Shown piece after piece: positions 45,050 through 57,738 of a stretch of DNA of 64,000 bases. The stretch comes from Adiantum capillus-veneris (Eukaryota; Streptophyta; Polypodiopsida; Polypodiales; Pteridaceae). The notes below the pieces were generated by a model. That model worked only from the letters and a program-made list of their open reading frames with translations, did no database searches and was not told the DNA's origin. Made by a program: the position numbers and the translations under genes. Location: assembly GCA_014529385.2 (NCBI GenBank), contig CM043945.1, forward strand, positions 155,936,741-156,000,740, read 5' to 3'. How positions within the stretch are numbered: position 1 is the first letter of the stretch; the number at the start of each line of letters is the position of its first letter.

Positions 45050-47272
45050 ACTCTATGTCATGGTCATCAATGCGAATGACATACTCTTCATTAGGATCCA
45101 GGTAAACCTAAGCTCCATGGCCATTAGTCTTATAAAAGGTTAGTATATGCTTATATCACACTGTCGTTACGGTTCCTGAATGAGTTGCATAGGAAGACAT
45201 TTCAAATGTTGAGTCTGAGACTTCTTCAAGATAGTGTCCAAGTGATCGCCTTGATTCACACTCTCTTTGGTGGATACTCTACTAGCAGTCTCTTCAAATA
45301 TGCATTGACTTGCTAGTATATGACCAGATCTAAGGTTCATATATATTGGTTAAGCCCTAGATAGAGTACTTATCGTTGGTTGAATTGTTATCCGCTTTTC
45401 CACTTGACTTGAATGCAACTCTTGTCAAGATTTCAATTCCTCGTATGCAACCTGATTCTTGTATCATTTTTAATCAAAATAGCTATTCTTTCACAAATAC
45501 TGTACAATTTTTGCTAACTATTGTGATTGGTCTATGTGTATCACTTCAATTTTGAGCTAAGTGAGGTAGCAATTGAGACTTTCAAATTTACTTTTACAAA
45601 AAGCCAAAGGACTAGTCCGCAAGTTGGAATCTGAGTGAACATGTACTAATTTGTATCCGATTGAACCCAACATTGACAGGTGGTCTTGTATTATGTTGTT
45701 CTAACACTGTACAAGCTCAAAAGTCCAAAATTATGTCTCTATGTATCTGAAGTAAATAATCATGATTATTTACTTTTTTGAGTTTTTACACTTTTTAGGC
45801 TTGTGTTGCCAGGTATTCAACTTGTTATGGTCCCTGGACAAGTTTTACTGAGTTTGAACAAAATTTGTCCAAGTTATCAACTGTTTAGTGTCCGCAGACT
45901 CTAATTTCAACAATCTGGCTTAAGTCTCACTTTTGTGATCCAAATTTCACCAAATTTTATTTGTGGAATCTACTTGATATGCTTGACCTTGTGGTATACT
46001 TAAATGTGTAAAAATGTCCAATTTTGTAGCATATATAAATAATTGCGATTATTTACTCTTAGTAATTTTTACAACTTTTTGTCAAAATGTTGATACCATC
46101 TGGTTAAGAAGCTCAACTTAAGCTCCCTAGACAAATTTCATCAAGTTTGGATAATCCCTGTTCAATTTGTCAATAGTTTTGTGTCTGTAAACTGACTTTA
46201 CAAATTTGGCCACAATTTTCACATTAATGATCCAAATCTTACCAAATTTGATTTGTGGGCTTAATATAACATGCTAAAACTAGTGGTATGCTGGGTTGGT
46301 AAAAGAAGTTGAGAAATGGGACAAATATAAATAATCATGATTATTTATTTCTGACAATTTTTTACATCTTTTTGGTCTTAACACTTCAATATAAGCCTTT
46401 AAGTCAAGTTTCACTAAGTTTGAACAAGATTTTCTCAATTCACACTCAAGTTCTCAACAATCAGTACAGATTTCAGTTTTTACCAAGGTTTTGGTCAGTT
46501 TGGTGATCCAAATTCTATGGGTCTTTACAAAAGATGTTTGTACACATGCATAGAGTCTCTGGTATCAACCTTGGTCACTTTTGAGTTGAAAGCAAATAAT
46601 CGGGATTATTTCCTTTTGGCCTAAAATGGGTACTTTTTAAAACTTTTCTAGTGGACAGTCTTTTTATGATCTGTTTTCAGCCTCTGAGTCAAGTCAAAAA
46701 TTAATTTTCCCTAAAATGTCAAGAGAAAGTAAATAATCTGAGTTTTTGTAAACCCTTGAAAATTTACGTCACGTCCTTAAGCTTACCCACTGGTTCATAC
46801 AACTTTTAAAGCAATCTCCAGTCGGATTCAATGGTTGACGGTCTTTTAGTGCTGTTTCTAGCCATATACCTGAAATTTTGCAACTTTAAATAAAGAACTC
46901 ACAATTGATTCTTCTGGAGTGAGCAATGTTTTGAGATTCACCTCGGATTCTACTTACCCTACTCCTAGATTCTACTGCAATGGGGTTGTGGAAAGTGTCC
47001 ACAAACACTCGTTTTCTTGTTTTTATGGTTTTTTGAGCCTTGATCTTAAGACTTGTCTCATTCCTCAACCACTCTCAAAATTCTAATCTAGTCCTACAAT
47101 CCTAAAAGGTACTTAGCTAGTACTCTGACTTCCAAGCTACCTCTACACAACAAAAGACGACAATCTTAAGCTATGCGGCTTTAAAAAAAAGGTTTTGACT
47201 CTAGGTGATCCTAGAGGAAGTTAAAGGACAACTACAAAAGACGCTCGTGTTTTCCCTAGTTTAGGTCTCTTT
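45050..47272. repeat. Leader with AAATAATCA/TGATTATTT palindromes, copy 2
   Basis: Untranslated region between PBS and gag. It holds four or five diverged units of about 285 bp, each with the palindrome: 45,750-45,775 is a perfect 26-bp palindrome with half-site AAGTAAATAATCA; others near 46,043, 46,326, 46,597 and 46,730. Units share GATCCAAAT..ACCAAATTT and TTTGTGGGCTTAATAT-like segments with each other and with 34,740-35,700. Confidence 0.8.
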
Positions 47273-47292
47273 GATCCTCGGCAGTGGCGCCA
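47273..47292 (-). other. Primer-binding site of the gypsy element
   Basis: On the minus strand TGGCGCCACTGCCGAGGATC lies two bases inside the 5' LTR end (TATCCCACA). It shares TGGCGCC with the other gypsy-type PBS at 7,617-7,634 but differs after it, so the primer may be a different tRNA. Confidence 0.8.
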
Positions 47293-47294
47293 AA

Positions 47295-48117
47295 TGTGGG
47301 ATAGGTGTCTAACCTCACTCCTATCTTATTGAAAACATAGCGAGAACCATGAATATAATTGTCAATCCATGGGATGAAGCTGACTTGACTAGTGCATAGA
47401 GGCTTCAAGAGATTGTCAATCTCTTAGAAAACAACAGACAACTCGCATCTAACTCAAGATACACTCAAATGACAAAAATCACCAAAATTCTAGTCTCTAA
47501 TTGCAAACAAATCATAACCGTTACAGCATCAAACGACATCCAAACGCTACAAACTTCTGGGACATGTTTATAAGACCTAAGCACACATGCTTATAGTCTC
47601 AAATCTCACTTTAGGTCACGTGCAAAAATCGCGATTATTAACAGCGTGAGTTTTTTGACCTAGTTGTTTTCGACCTACAATGCATTTAAATGCTTAGCAA
47701 TGATGCCCCAATACCCTACCTATACTTCTTTTCTGATTTTCTAGCTTAAATTCCTACTTATGATGAAGTTAGGCCGCGGGTCAATGATGCCAAAAGCTAC
47801 GGATTACCATGAAATGCTTACGTCAACGCGTAGAGCTCTTCCTGCGGTTGCAACGTAACAGACGACACTTCAATGTGACAGCCAAGAGTAGGAAGCACGA
47901 GAAGGAGAGAAGTGAGCGTAGTTAGCTCACGCTATGTTTCTATTATCCGAAACTTAGAAAATACTAACAAAAATTGACTTTTATACCTTAGCCAAGGTTT
48001 TTGTGGTCAAAACTAATAATCTGAGAGCTCTAACTAAAGATAGGTTGATACAATCTGGAATCTTGTAACCCCGGCTCATCAATTACATTGTTTATCTGGA
48101 AAGTAGGAGTTTCAACA
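47295..48117 (-). repeat. 5' LTR of the large gypsy element
   Basis: The inner boundary at 47,295 is firm (TGTGGGATAG next to the PBS). The outer boundary is a guess: 48,117 is the first TTCAACA that would give a TGTTGAA start on the minus strand. No partner LTR in the window allows confirmation. Confidence 0.5.
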
Positions 48118-49000
48118 TTCCTGATTTATCAAAATAATAAGTGTTTTTACAATAAAAGCTCCGAAAAATGTTATCCGAGTTAGCTTGCTGCTCACACATA
48201 TCACAAAGATAGCTACTCGACTTCACAAAGATACCTACCAGACTTCAAGATTTCTATATGGTGCCTTTTGTCTTTTGTTTGCTTCAATTGATATTTTCCC
48301 TCAACAATATTACAAAGCAACATTCTTCCTTTCCTCTACTATATTTGAAATTCAGGGTGCCTGACTAACTACAAACTGTCAGGAATAAAAAGTTCTTGAA
48401 ACCCAAAGACACCATTGAAGACTCAAACCACCTACAGGATTGCCAAAGTGTATCATATACATGTAGAACACTTTCACTACCCTTTAGGCAATTAGAGTAC
48501 ACAGTCAAACTGAATACTGTTGACTTCAAGAAATGCAATGCACCATTTTCCTCCATCAATTAGAGTACACACACAAACTGAATACTAGTTTGTTGACTAC
48601 AAGAAATGCAATGCACCATTTTTCTCCATCATTTTGAATAGAAAAAAACTCACATGCTCTCAAAATACACAAAAACACACAACAAACATGACACAAGACA
48701 TCCTTGCCGCATTTAAGATTTGATCAGTTACACAATTATGTCTGCAATTTAGTAAAACGACTCCTCTATCTAATTTTGAACCTCACACTAACTTTTCACA
48801 TATCATCACTTCCTAAGGTTTGTCTTCCATTTACAAGAGCAACACACTCCCACAAACAAGAATCATTACCCACTTAGTGTCCATGTCCGCTCACTTGTTT
48901 GAAATTGGGAGCTTGTCTCATTTGCAAGCAAAGTGAACCTTTCTTGATAGTCAGTCATCTTGTTGTGTGTACGAAGGTTTTTCCCATTCATCTAGCACAA
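48118..49000. other. Unassigned intergenic sequence
   Basis: AT-rich. A phrase of about 50 bp is duplicated at 48,494-48,545 and 48,560-48,620 (AATTAGAGTACACAC..CAAACTGAATACT, GCAATGCACCATTTTTCTCC). No gene seen. Confidence 0.6.
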
Positions 49001-49054
49001 AAATATGACATACATAGGTATCTCCCTCCCCCTCCCCCCCTTTTCCACACCCAC

Positions 49055-49089
<35 letters not shown>

Positions 49090-49215
49090 AAAGAGAGAGA
49101 AACACAGAGAGAGAGAGAGAGAGTTGTGTTTCTGCTCTCAATATTTGTGTGTTCTATCCTAGCACAATGCTCTGTAGTCAAGGCAAGATACCTCCATCAT
49201 CCCCCCCCCCCCCCA
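49001..49215. repeat. (CA)n(GA)n microsatellites and C-run
   Basis: CA at about 49,057-49,086, GA-rich at 49,087-49,124, and a C-run of 14 at 49,201-49,214. Open frames here are artefacts. Confidence 0.93.
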
Positions 49216-49499
49216 ATGTCTGCTCCACTATGTTCCTGCTTGATGTCTTTGAATTTGTGTATGTTTTGTTTATGTGAGTGTTGCATGTGTGCTTGTTTTA
49301 TTTTTGCATCATCCATGTGGTTTATTTCTTTGTGTGTGTTTCCTTAGTTGCTGATTGCTGGTGTGCTTGTTGAATTTCTTAGTTATTGTAGGCTCAATTG
49401 GGGTTCCCTCTCTCTCTCGGCTACTATATTCATTGGTTTTTTTTTCATTAACAGAGCCAACAAGCTTAGGAAATAGGAGTAGCTGCAACACATGCATAC

Positions 49500-49782
<283 letters not shown>

Positions 49783-52700
49783 TGCTTAGCTACATTTCTT
49801 TTTTTGTAGGTGCATTCTTGTTTTTGGACATTTTTTCAATTCTTGGATGAGTTAGATTTTGTGTTTTCACTAAGTTCTTTTCATTAATAGCCAATGGGTT
49901 CTAGCCTGCAGGGTCTAACGAGGGAGGACACCAATTAGATTCTTCTGCATGCAAGCCACAACATTCAACAAGTGTTATCAAAGGTATACCTCCACAAGTG
50001 TAGGAGTTTCACAATAAGCATGGCCTCTCACTTATTGGAATTAACCCTCATAATCTACATGCGAAGTAGGATATTAGTAATAAAACCTAAGAAATGTATT
50101 CAGATTTTTGAAGCCAACTATAGGGAGCAACAAAAAGGTATAATCTTATCACATCAAATGTGAATCTGCTGAGGTGATTTTCCATAGGCATTGGAACATT
50201 TATCAAGAAGGTATTGTCTTCTACAAGGTCACTTAGTATTTGCATTAAAACCTTGTTGTGCCACAAAAAGAGCAGCAAATAAGAAAGACTACGCAATTGC
50301 ATGGGCTCCTTTTGTGGAACGTGTGATGAAGAGCAACAAAGAATACCATAATTTGGAAAATGCAAGAAGTGGGAGAAGATGATGATAAATGATAGTGCGT
50401 CAATGCGAGTAAAAACCAAAGCATCAGGGATACATCAAAATGTTCTCCGATCCAAACAACTATTTGAACCATTGCATTGGATATAGGTGGACAACAGGAT
50501 TACGTCAGGCCAAAGAAGGGTGATCTTAGCCCAAAATGCAGTTTTGAGGACGTGATGCTAGCCATTGAGATGTTATTGAATCTCTACATAGGGCTAAATT
50601 TCATCACAAAAACCCTCATATTGAATGCCTTATTAACACGATCACGATATTGAGCACATAGTCTGATTCATCAATGCATGTTAGATTGGCTCCAAGAACT
50701 ACAATAGCAAGATTCTATTGATGACATCAACAATCTTGCAAAGGATGTCGCAAGGGTGAATGTATGTGCTAGTGGTAAATTTTCATTTGAAAGTATTGTT
50801 TGGTTGATAGCTTGTTTGGTCATTGCAAACCAGCTACAAATTAATCTTGGGGTTCACATCTAATTATCTAGGTGACCTTGCTAATAAGATCCATGTAGGA
50901 CTGCTCTATACTGATCTCAATTTCTAGTACTAACTAATGATCATAGCAATTCTACTATATAGTGATTTTTGATGCTATGTATACTGACTTTTGATCATAG
51001 CGAAGCTGTTATATAGTGATTTTGGCTCTAGTCTAGCCATCTAGGTGACCTTGCTTGAGAAGATACATTCAAGATAGCCTAGAACTTAAATTAGATAATT
51101 GAATTTGTTGCTATACTTTCATCATGCTTGCATTGAGTTAGCTATCGCTAGTGTATGCCCATGTATATAGTTGTTTCACCAACAATAGAACTAGACGTGC
51201 ATGTGTTGGACAAGCTATACAACTTGAATTACAACTATATAGCTTCTTCACCACGTATATATAAACTATACCAAGAATGCAAGGTTTTAGACAACAATAT
51301 TTAGTATCTATATAGCTTTTGCAAGATACATAGCTATTCTTCTAGCTATGCACCCTGCTAGGTATAAAGTTATAGTTGTTGTGTCAGCTGTATAATTGTT
51401 GTTCTAGCTATATAGCTAGCTAGGCAAATATAGCTAATTGCTTTGCACTATTTATTAGCCATACATTTGACCACATTGATGCATGCATGTTAGTCATTGA
51501 TTTTTTCAATTATTAAGGTCATTTGATGGTTATAGAGAGTTAATAATCAAGTTGCAAAGCTAGCCTTAGGCTAAATAGTGCAATTAAGACTAAATGCTCA
51601 TCGTGTATGCTTCATGGAAGGTAGTTTTAGTTATTTTGTGGTTATAATGTCTAGTTTTATACTATTATAAACTGTTAATGTGCAAAATTCCTTAGCTTTG
51701 TGCTAGATTGAGCTTGAGAAGAAATATTGGCACTCCCAATTTTGTGTCTGGTTAAGAAAGGATGTTGAGTAAATGGGGCACAATGCCTTTATGGCACTCC
51801 CTTCCAAAGTACCCAAGGGATTGATGTCTACAATGTATATTGGAGACTCTTGTGCATGCATGGGATTTAATGTTGTTTTGATGCAACTACACTAGATGTT
51901 TTCTCTTTGCCTTGTTTGCATGTTTACCACGTGTTGTGCCTTGCACACATGTGCTTAAATCAGGGAACATGTGTGGTTGCTGAGTGCAATGAACCTCTAC
52001 TTGAGAGGGTGATGTTTATTCTAGGCCTCTGATCAACAATCATGTCAAAGAAAGAGATCAATTGTGGTAAGTTCTTTGATACATGTTTGTGTAACAATAC
52101 AAATTAATTAATTTCTTCATGCCACTAAAGTGTATGGGAATGGAATGCTATTTCACACTCCCAAAAGTGCATCCACAACTCTAGCAAGAGCTGGTACATT
52201 TTACCCTTGCACCTATATGTGACTAGAAATGATTTTCTAAAATAATGAAATGTAATTGTGACATAACAATTTTTTGAGGATGGTTTAGAGAAGAGTACTC
52301 GTCTAAAGGATGTGGAAGATGACTTGGCCATTGTGGACGAGCACGATTAGTGAAGTACAATTTACCATACTGGGTGTGTTTCTTATGACGAGACCAACGG
52401 ATGAAGGTGAGAGGCACAAGAGTATCCTACTCCAAAGATGCATGAAATTTTGACAAAAGGTGGAGATGGGTCCATTGTGCCTATAGGAGCTTCCCCAAGG
52501 AGGATAAGAAAATGAAGTACAAGGCATGAGAAGACTCTAGCCAGATCCAAGCTACCAGTTTGACACTCAACAAACCAAAGATTTGGGCACGAACGTGTAG
52601 TTGGTAGAGACACTAATAGAGATCAAGGAAAGTGTTTCTCAAATAGAGAACTCTCCATCTCCAAAGAATCTTACATAAGGATCAAAGCAAACACGACTGT

Positions 52701-53333
52701 TAATAAGTGATGACTTTGCCTATGATCTCCCACTCAAAACTTTTTGTGTGAAAAAAAAGTCAGCCACAATCATTGAATGTGTAGCCCAGTAGACACGATG
52801 TACCCTATGCTGTGTAAGCCATTTACTGTTGTACTATATAGCACCCAACACTATCATGGCACATAATATTTAACTATAGAGGAGACCTTCATAGCACCAA
52901 TGGTTAAGCCAAATACCACATAAACTTTGTCATGAACCCTACCATGCTATCTACTCTACTATGCCACCTTATGCTATTAGCACACATCGTTGTGGTATTC
53001 CTTATACTATACGGAAAAAACATAGTGAAATAACTTTTGGTTTTGGACACTAGTGCTATCATAGCTTGAATTGATTTCATAGCTTCTACCCTCCACCAAT
53101 GTGGTGCACAACATGAGATAACATTGTCTTCCTTGCAGCCTAGCTTTTCTCTTTTTAGAGAGCACAAATGTTTTTCAAGGCATGACACTTTGTGCTATAC
53201 ATCATAAAACACTTCAAAAAATACATCTAGATTATTGTAATAGCACACAAGCAATAAGCTATGTAGCTTACAATCTGTGATATGATGTAATAGTTGGGGT
53301 GTGGAAGTTGATAGTTTATGATCTGTTGGGGGG
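49783..53333. other. Unassigned intergenic sequence
   Basis: No supported gene. A plus-strand open stretch near 50,191-50,382 (RYCLLQGHLVFALKPCCATK, AIAWAPFVERVMKSNKEYHN) has protein-like composition but no motif. Around 50,868 and 51,041 the phrase TCTAGGTGACCTTGCT is repeated, and 51,170-51,430 is rich in TATAGCT-type words. Confidence 0.5.
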
Positions 53334-54150
53334 TCAACCTAGCATAGTGGATACACCAACATAATGTCAATCCGCGGAGTATGATGTGGCTACGGCATGG
53401 AAACACACAAAGACCTTGTGCGTGCCATGTCGAGGATTAGAAGGTGAAACCTACACATAAAGTGAGCTATGGAGAAGGAATGACGATGCTCCAAGGAGTA
53501 AGCACACTACTACTCTAACATTTAACCTAATATCTCACACACAAACTTAATCATTCTCATTGGCCACTAATCAATCACTAATCCTACTCTTGATAAAAAA
53601 ACACAAGGAACATAGATTAGCATAGAGTGACCACATGCACTTTAAACAAACCTACACACACATAGAAGCATACTTAACAAGAGAGAAACATGACTAAAGA
53701 GAGCATATAATCTTAAAATCAGCCACTAATCTTTCATTAATCAAGCAAAAAATTACAAGGATGAGTAATTGAGAGAGTAGAGGTTAGAGTTTAGCTCTTG
53801 CACAAAGCTCAATCGTCCATGTGTGCAAGTAGAGAGCTCAAGAACTCCATAGTCATCACCTTCTTCACAAAGCTTATCTCAAATGCATAAGAGTCCCATT
53901 CACATTGTGCATTTTGACTTATATACTCACTAGGCTTTTAGAAGTGGTTGGCCCAAATGGCCAGACTCACTTAATCTAATATCTGCACTGCCTAGGCTCT
54001 AAATACAACACAATGTTTCAACTTGGAGCTCGTGATGATCCCAAAACATAATTACAACCCGCACTTGCGATCATTTGACAGGAAATCATAAGAACTTAAG
54101 TGACCATCGTTGGTGATCGTAACTTCATAAATAGCAATTAATTCCATGTC
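53334..54150 (+). repeat. Possible LTR remnant
   Basis: Starts TGTTGGGGGGTCAACCTAGCATA, close in form to the LTR start at 1,413 and 7,636 (TGTTGGAGGCTCGCCATAGCATA, eight or so differences). The following A/C-rich sequence has similar style, but I could not find a matching end or target duplication. Confidence 0.3.
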
Positions 54151-54375
54151 TTCTCTGCATTTCTTGATTTTTTTTGCTTCATCATCATCTTTACTTCACA
54201 TCCACATCATCTGACATCATCAACATTTACGTAAAATAGTAACTAGCCTATTTAAGTGACTTGTTGGCCACTATTAAACTCACAGATTTATACTCACCCC
54301 ATCTGATTTCAGTGCATGTCCCTATGCACTACCTTGGTTGCATGCACCTGGAGACATTTGTTGTTGGAAGTGAAT

Positions 54376-55441
54376 GTTAATTGAACTAAAGTTTTGTAGC
54401 TTTTTGGATTCACTGGTGGACTTGTAGTATAGGAATTGAGACATATAGACCTAAATAGAAGCAAATGTGGTTTGAGTTATGTAGGAAAAAAGTAAAATAA
54501 AAGGGTTATGTACATTGCATTAGGGTATGGATACCTTGATGACCAATGGGGAAAAACCCACTACCCAAAGGTATACGATCTTATGTATGGGTATGTACAA
54601 TTGATGGGTGTGTAGGGACTGAATTGAGTAGGCCTACATAGATAATGTGGAAGTTAATTGTTGGAAGCCTTCTGCCCCTTGAGATCATGTTGCCATGAGT
54701 TTTGAGTTGTTTTGTTGTTGGTCCAAAAAGCTACAAAACTTTAGTTCAATTAACAAAGGCACCAAGGCCAGATTCTTCAACCAAGTGCGTGAGTGTTTTT
54801 CTTGGACCACTTTGTCACTCGATCATGATTAAAATAATAGACTTTGACTATGCTCACATGTCCACCATGAGCAACATAACTTAATTATGTTCAACTCTTC
54901 GAGCCTCAGCTATAGCCTAATTAGCTAGACTCATAGACCATAGAAAAATATATAGGACTTGAAGCTTAGGTCTAACGCTTTGCTCATTTATTGGCTCAAC
55001 TGCCCAACTTTTGACATATTTTATTGACTTAACTTATTTTCTTGAGCTCTCAACAAAGAATATATCTAGACATTTAGAGCTCGAATCCTCAAAAAGAGGA
55101 TTTTTGAAAGACCATATTGGCAAGATAGGTTTCTTTTGCCATACCTGGGTAACCTTGGTTGTCATAAATGCTTGGTTTAGTTTTTGGTCCATTGGTTGAG
55201 AAGATTGGTTGGCTCCATTTCCGTTTTTACATTGTTGATTTTCCTGGGGGAGATGACTTCAATCTTCTTCTACCCATTTTGTTCCTTTGGCACCCACATG
55301 TATCTGTTACTTGTTATTGGCTTAGTTTTGCAGATTGCCATTGCATTGATTGGATTTTTATCCTTGATCTGTTCATGTTTGTAATGTTGATTATCTCCAA
55401 GCTGTTTTTGTGCACTTGAAGAATCTGGCCTTGGTGCCTTT
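54376..55441. repeat. Inverted fragments joined in a chimeric segment
   Basis: The 33 bp at 54,376-54,408 (starting GTTAATTGAACTAAAG) recur inverted at 54,722-54,754. Directly next to that, 54,755-54,786 is an inverted copy of 55,413-55,441 (CTGGCCTTGGTGCCTTT) with a 4-base gap. So 54,722-54,786 is made of two inverted pieces of neighbouring DNA. Confidence 0.85.
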
Positions 55442-56312
55442 GGTAACCAAATTTGTTTCTGACCTTTGCATTACCCTTGCGCTTGAAGAATTTTTTATGG
55501 TGCAAACCGTGTTGTCATTGATTTGGTATCCAAATGTAGTTGTCCTTTGCCATCTTTGGGAATTGCGGGTGATGAATTCCCTTGAAAATGTGTAAGCCTT
55601 TTAAAATGATATCTATTTTTGTGCTTATTCTTGGCCGTGTTGTTTAATCACCTATTCCTACATGGATTTATTTGATGTCTTGCTTGTTTTGAAGCCACTT
55701 TACATTGTATAACCTAATATTTTTGGTTTAGGTAACCAGAATTTTTGTTGACCACTATGGTAGCCTTGCTCTTTTAAGCTGTACTGGGAAGAAATCCATC
55801 CCATGTGTTTACCCAATTTTCTTTGACTAGGATCATTTAGCCACACTTGATCTTTGCCTTGGATGCAATTGGCCGCAACATAGACATTATCATGCCTTTG
55901 ATGTCTCTGTTTGCTTAGTGTTGGGTATTTAGGCTGAACTATCCTTTTAGGCTGTTAAGGGCCCTTTGATGTGGAGGTTGTTGTTGTCAAATGAGATGAC
56001 TTAATTGTACTTGTGTCCTTCTATTTGGACTTCTGCTCTGTCGAGGAAGAGGTAAGGTTTTCTTGAAAATTTTCCTTGCCTTTGTCAGCTGTTGATAAGC
56101 ATCGAGTTTTGTTGACCTAGGAAGTTTGAACTTTTTCTTGTGGTTGACATGATCTGGCTTTGTCTAAATTCAAAGTTAATTGAACAGTTTTATGTGCCTC
56201 TATTTTTTATCGTATGATTAAGTCTTTAGATTCCTCTGCAGAAGGAATTTGACTCTTTCTTCAGTAGCAATGCTTACCGTGGCCTTTGGTTCACATTTCT
56301 CTTTAGAGACCT
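55442..56312. other. Unassigned; possible minus-strand ORF remnant
   Basis: The minus strand shows short Lys/Gln/Ser-rich open pieces in changing frames that may be the decayed continuation of the zinc-knuckle ORF upstream at 56,313-57,359. No motif recognised. Confidence 0.35.
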
Positions 56313-57359
56313 TTATGGGACCGTCTTTCGATAGGCATCTTGTGTTGGTTGCACCATTTGCTCTTGATTGCTCAAGTCACTCCCAATGTGTGTCATTTTG
56401 GACTCTTCTTTTGTGTTATTCTCTTGCAAGATCGTATTAGGATTTGACTTTTTTACCGTTTTTTCTTTTTGAATCAAGTCATCATGTGAACACAAGAAGG
56501 TGTCAATTCCTTGTCTATGAGACTTAATCTCTGTCTTTGTCAAATTCCTAAGTAGATTATTGACCAATGAATTTTTTGTGCTATTATCACTGGTTGGTCA
56601 TTTCATTGGAAGCATATCCATGATTTCCTTAACTTGCTCTTTCTCTTTACCACAATTTATTTCTGCATCAACTTGCTTGGAAATTGAATTGTTTGCTACA
56701 TCATCCATGTCAAAATTTATGACCTCTGGCTTTAAGTCTTTCAAGATATTGGTGACCATATGATGTAGCTGATCTTTTTTGACAGCTTGATTTTCTATCA
56801 GAACATCATTAATGCCCTTGACCTCTAGTATCCGTGTATTAAGCTTATTTCTTGTATTCTTTGATAGGATATTCTTTCTTTCTGGGGAACCATTCAAAGA
56901 ATTTTCCTCTAATACTTTGTCTACTACTTCAATTACACTGGCTTGGCCATGTTGCTTGATTTTTTCTAAGTGTAGCTTGACCGGGCAATTGGGTATTAAA
57001 TGGTCAATTCCACATTTGTAGCAATGTCCATTTATTTCTAGCTGTACAGTATCTGGACAAGGTATCCGTCCATAATACTGGTGATATTCCTTGCCCATAG
57101 CATCTTTTAGTAGGTATGTCATTTGGATGACATGTATGTACTTGAAGACCATTACTGATATTGGTTTTGCCTTGGGGTCTTTGATTTTTTCCACTATCGC
57201 ATCTTCAAGAAACTTGTAATAGCTTCCATTATTACCCCAATAGATGGTCGTTTCAGCCTTTGTTCCTGTGACCAGCTTCAATTCTAGGTCTGCAATCAGC
57301 ATTGTAATGGCTATTGCCCACACAAGAGCAATAGGCATTACGGGAATGATTACCCGCAA
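56313..57359 (-). pseudogene. Zinc-knuckle ORF, LINE ORF1- or gag-like
   Basis: The main open frame is 57,359-56,598 (about 253 codons, bounded upstream by TAG), with a further open stretch 56,567-56,313 after a stop. It contains TIYWGNNGSYYKFLEDAIVE, VMVFKYIHVIQMTYLLKDAM, then HCYKCGIDHLIPNCP, a CX2CX3HX4C knuckle one residue shorter than the standard form, followed by an acidic/basic tail (VIEVVDKVLEENSLNGSPER). The layout (N-terminal domain, single knuckle, charged tail) is like plant LINE ORF1 or gag-type proteins. No reverse transcriptase was found next to it. Its start lies beside the LTR of the second gypsy element, which may have truncated it. Family uncertain. Confidence 0.45.
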
Positions 57360-57369
57360 CTACATTATA

Positions 57370-57738
57370 TGAACATCAATGCACAGAATGACAAGAGAAG
57401 GAAGTACAAAGTACACAGACACAGAACAACCCTTGCTTCATTCATCTGTAATCCAGACATAGATTACAATAGATGATGCCATGAATATCATAGAGATTGG
57501 TTAAGTTACATCAAAAGACAGGTATGCCCCTCCATATACAACCGCTGCTCCAACGCAGATCAGGAACAGTGCACACACTCCGGTCCCATGATATCCTATG
57601 AAGAACTGCCTCTCCGGCCACCGCATACCGCATGACTCCTGACTCCTGATCCGCAGTGTCCAGAGGACCGCAGGACCGCATGTGCGGCTAATGCCGTAAC
57701 ACCTGGCACGCACGGTGGATTTCGCGAACCCACAATCA
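57370..57738 (-). repeat. 3' LTR of the second gypsy element
   Basis: On the minus strand the LTR begins TGATTGTGGG right after the purine tract. The far end is not fixed because the partner LTR is outside the window; about 57,370 is the last plausible CA end before the flanking ORF. Confidence 0.5.

Larger units (their letters stand above)
12950..48117 (-). mobile_element. Large Ty3/gypsy retrotransposon, interrupted and decayed
   Basis: Minus-strand order from right to left: 5' LTR (from 47,295), PBS (47,273-47,292), about 2.2 kb of leader with repeats, gag, protease, RT, RNase H, integrase, a second retropepsin-like segment, about 2.6 kb of spacer with the same repeats as the leader, then an extra ORF ending at 12,950. 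The copia element 13,023-32,316 sits inside the extra ORF; without it the element is about 16 kb. The outer 3' LTR is not found. Treating the extra ORF as part of this element is inference. It rests on the shared repeats in the two spacers and on the parallel layout of the second gypsy element at 57-64 kb. Confidence 0.65.

Noticed and set aside
52125-53188. Several 60-95 codon minus-strand frames
   Set aside because: No motif, no start context, overlapping frames on both strands; indistinguishable from chance in this AT-rich region.
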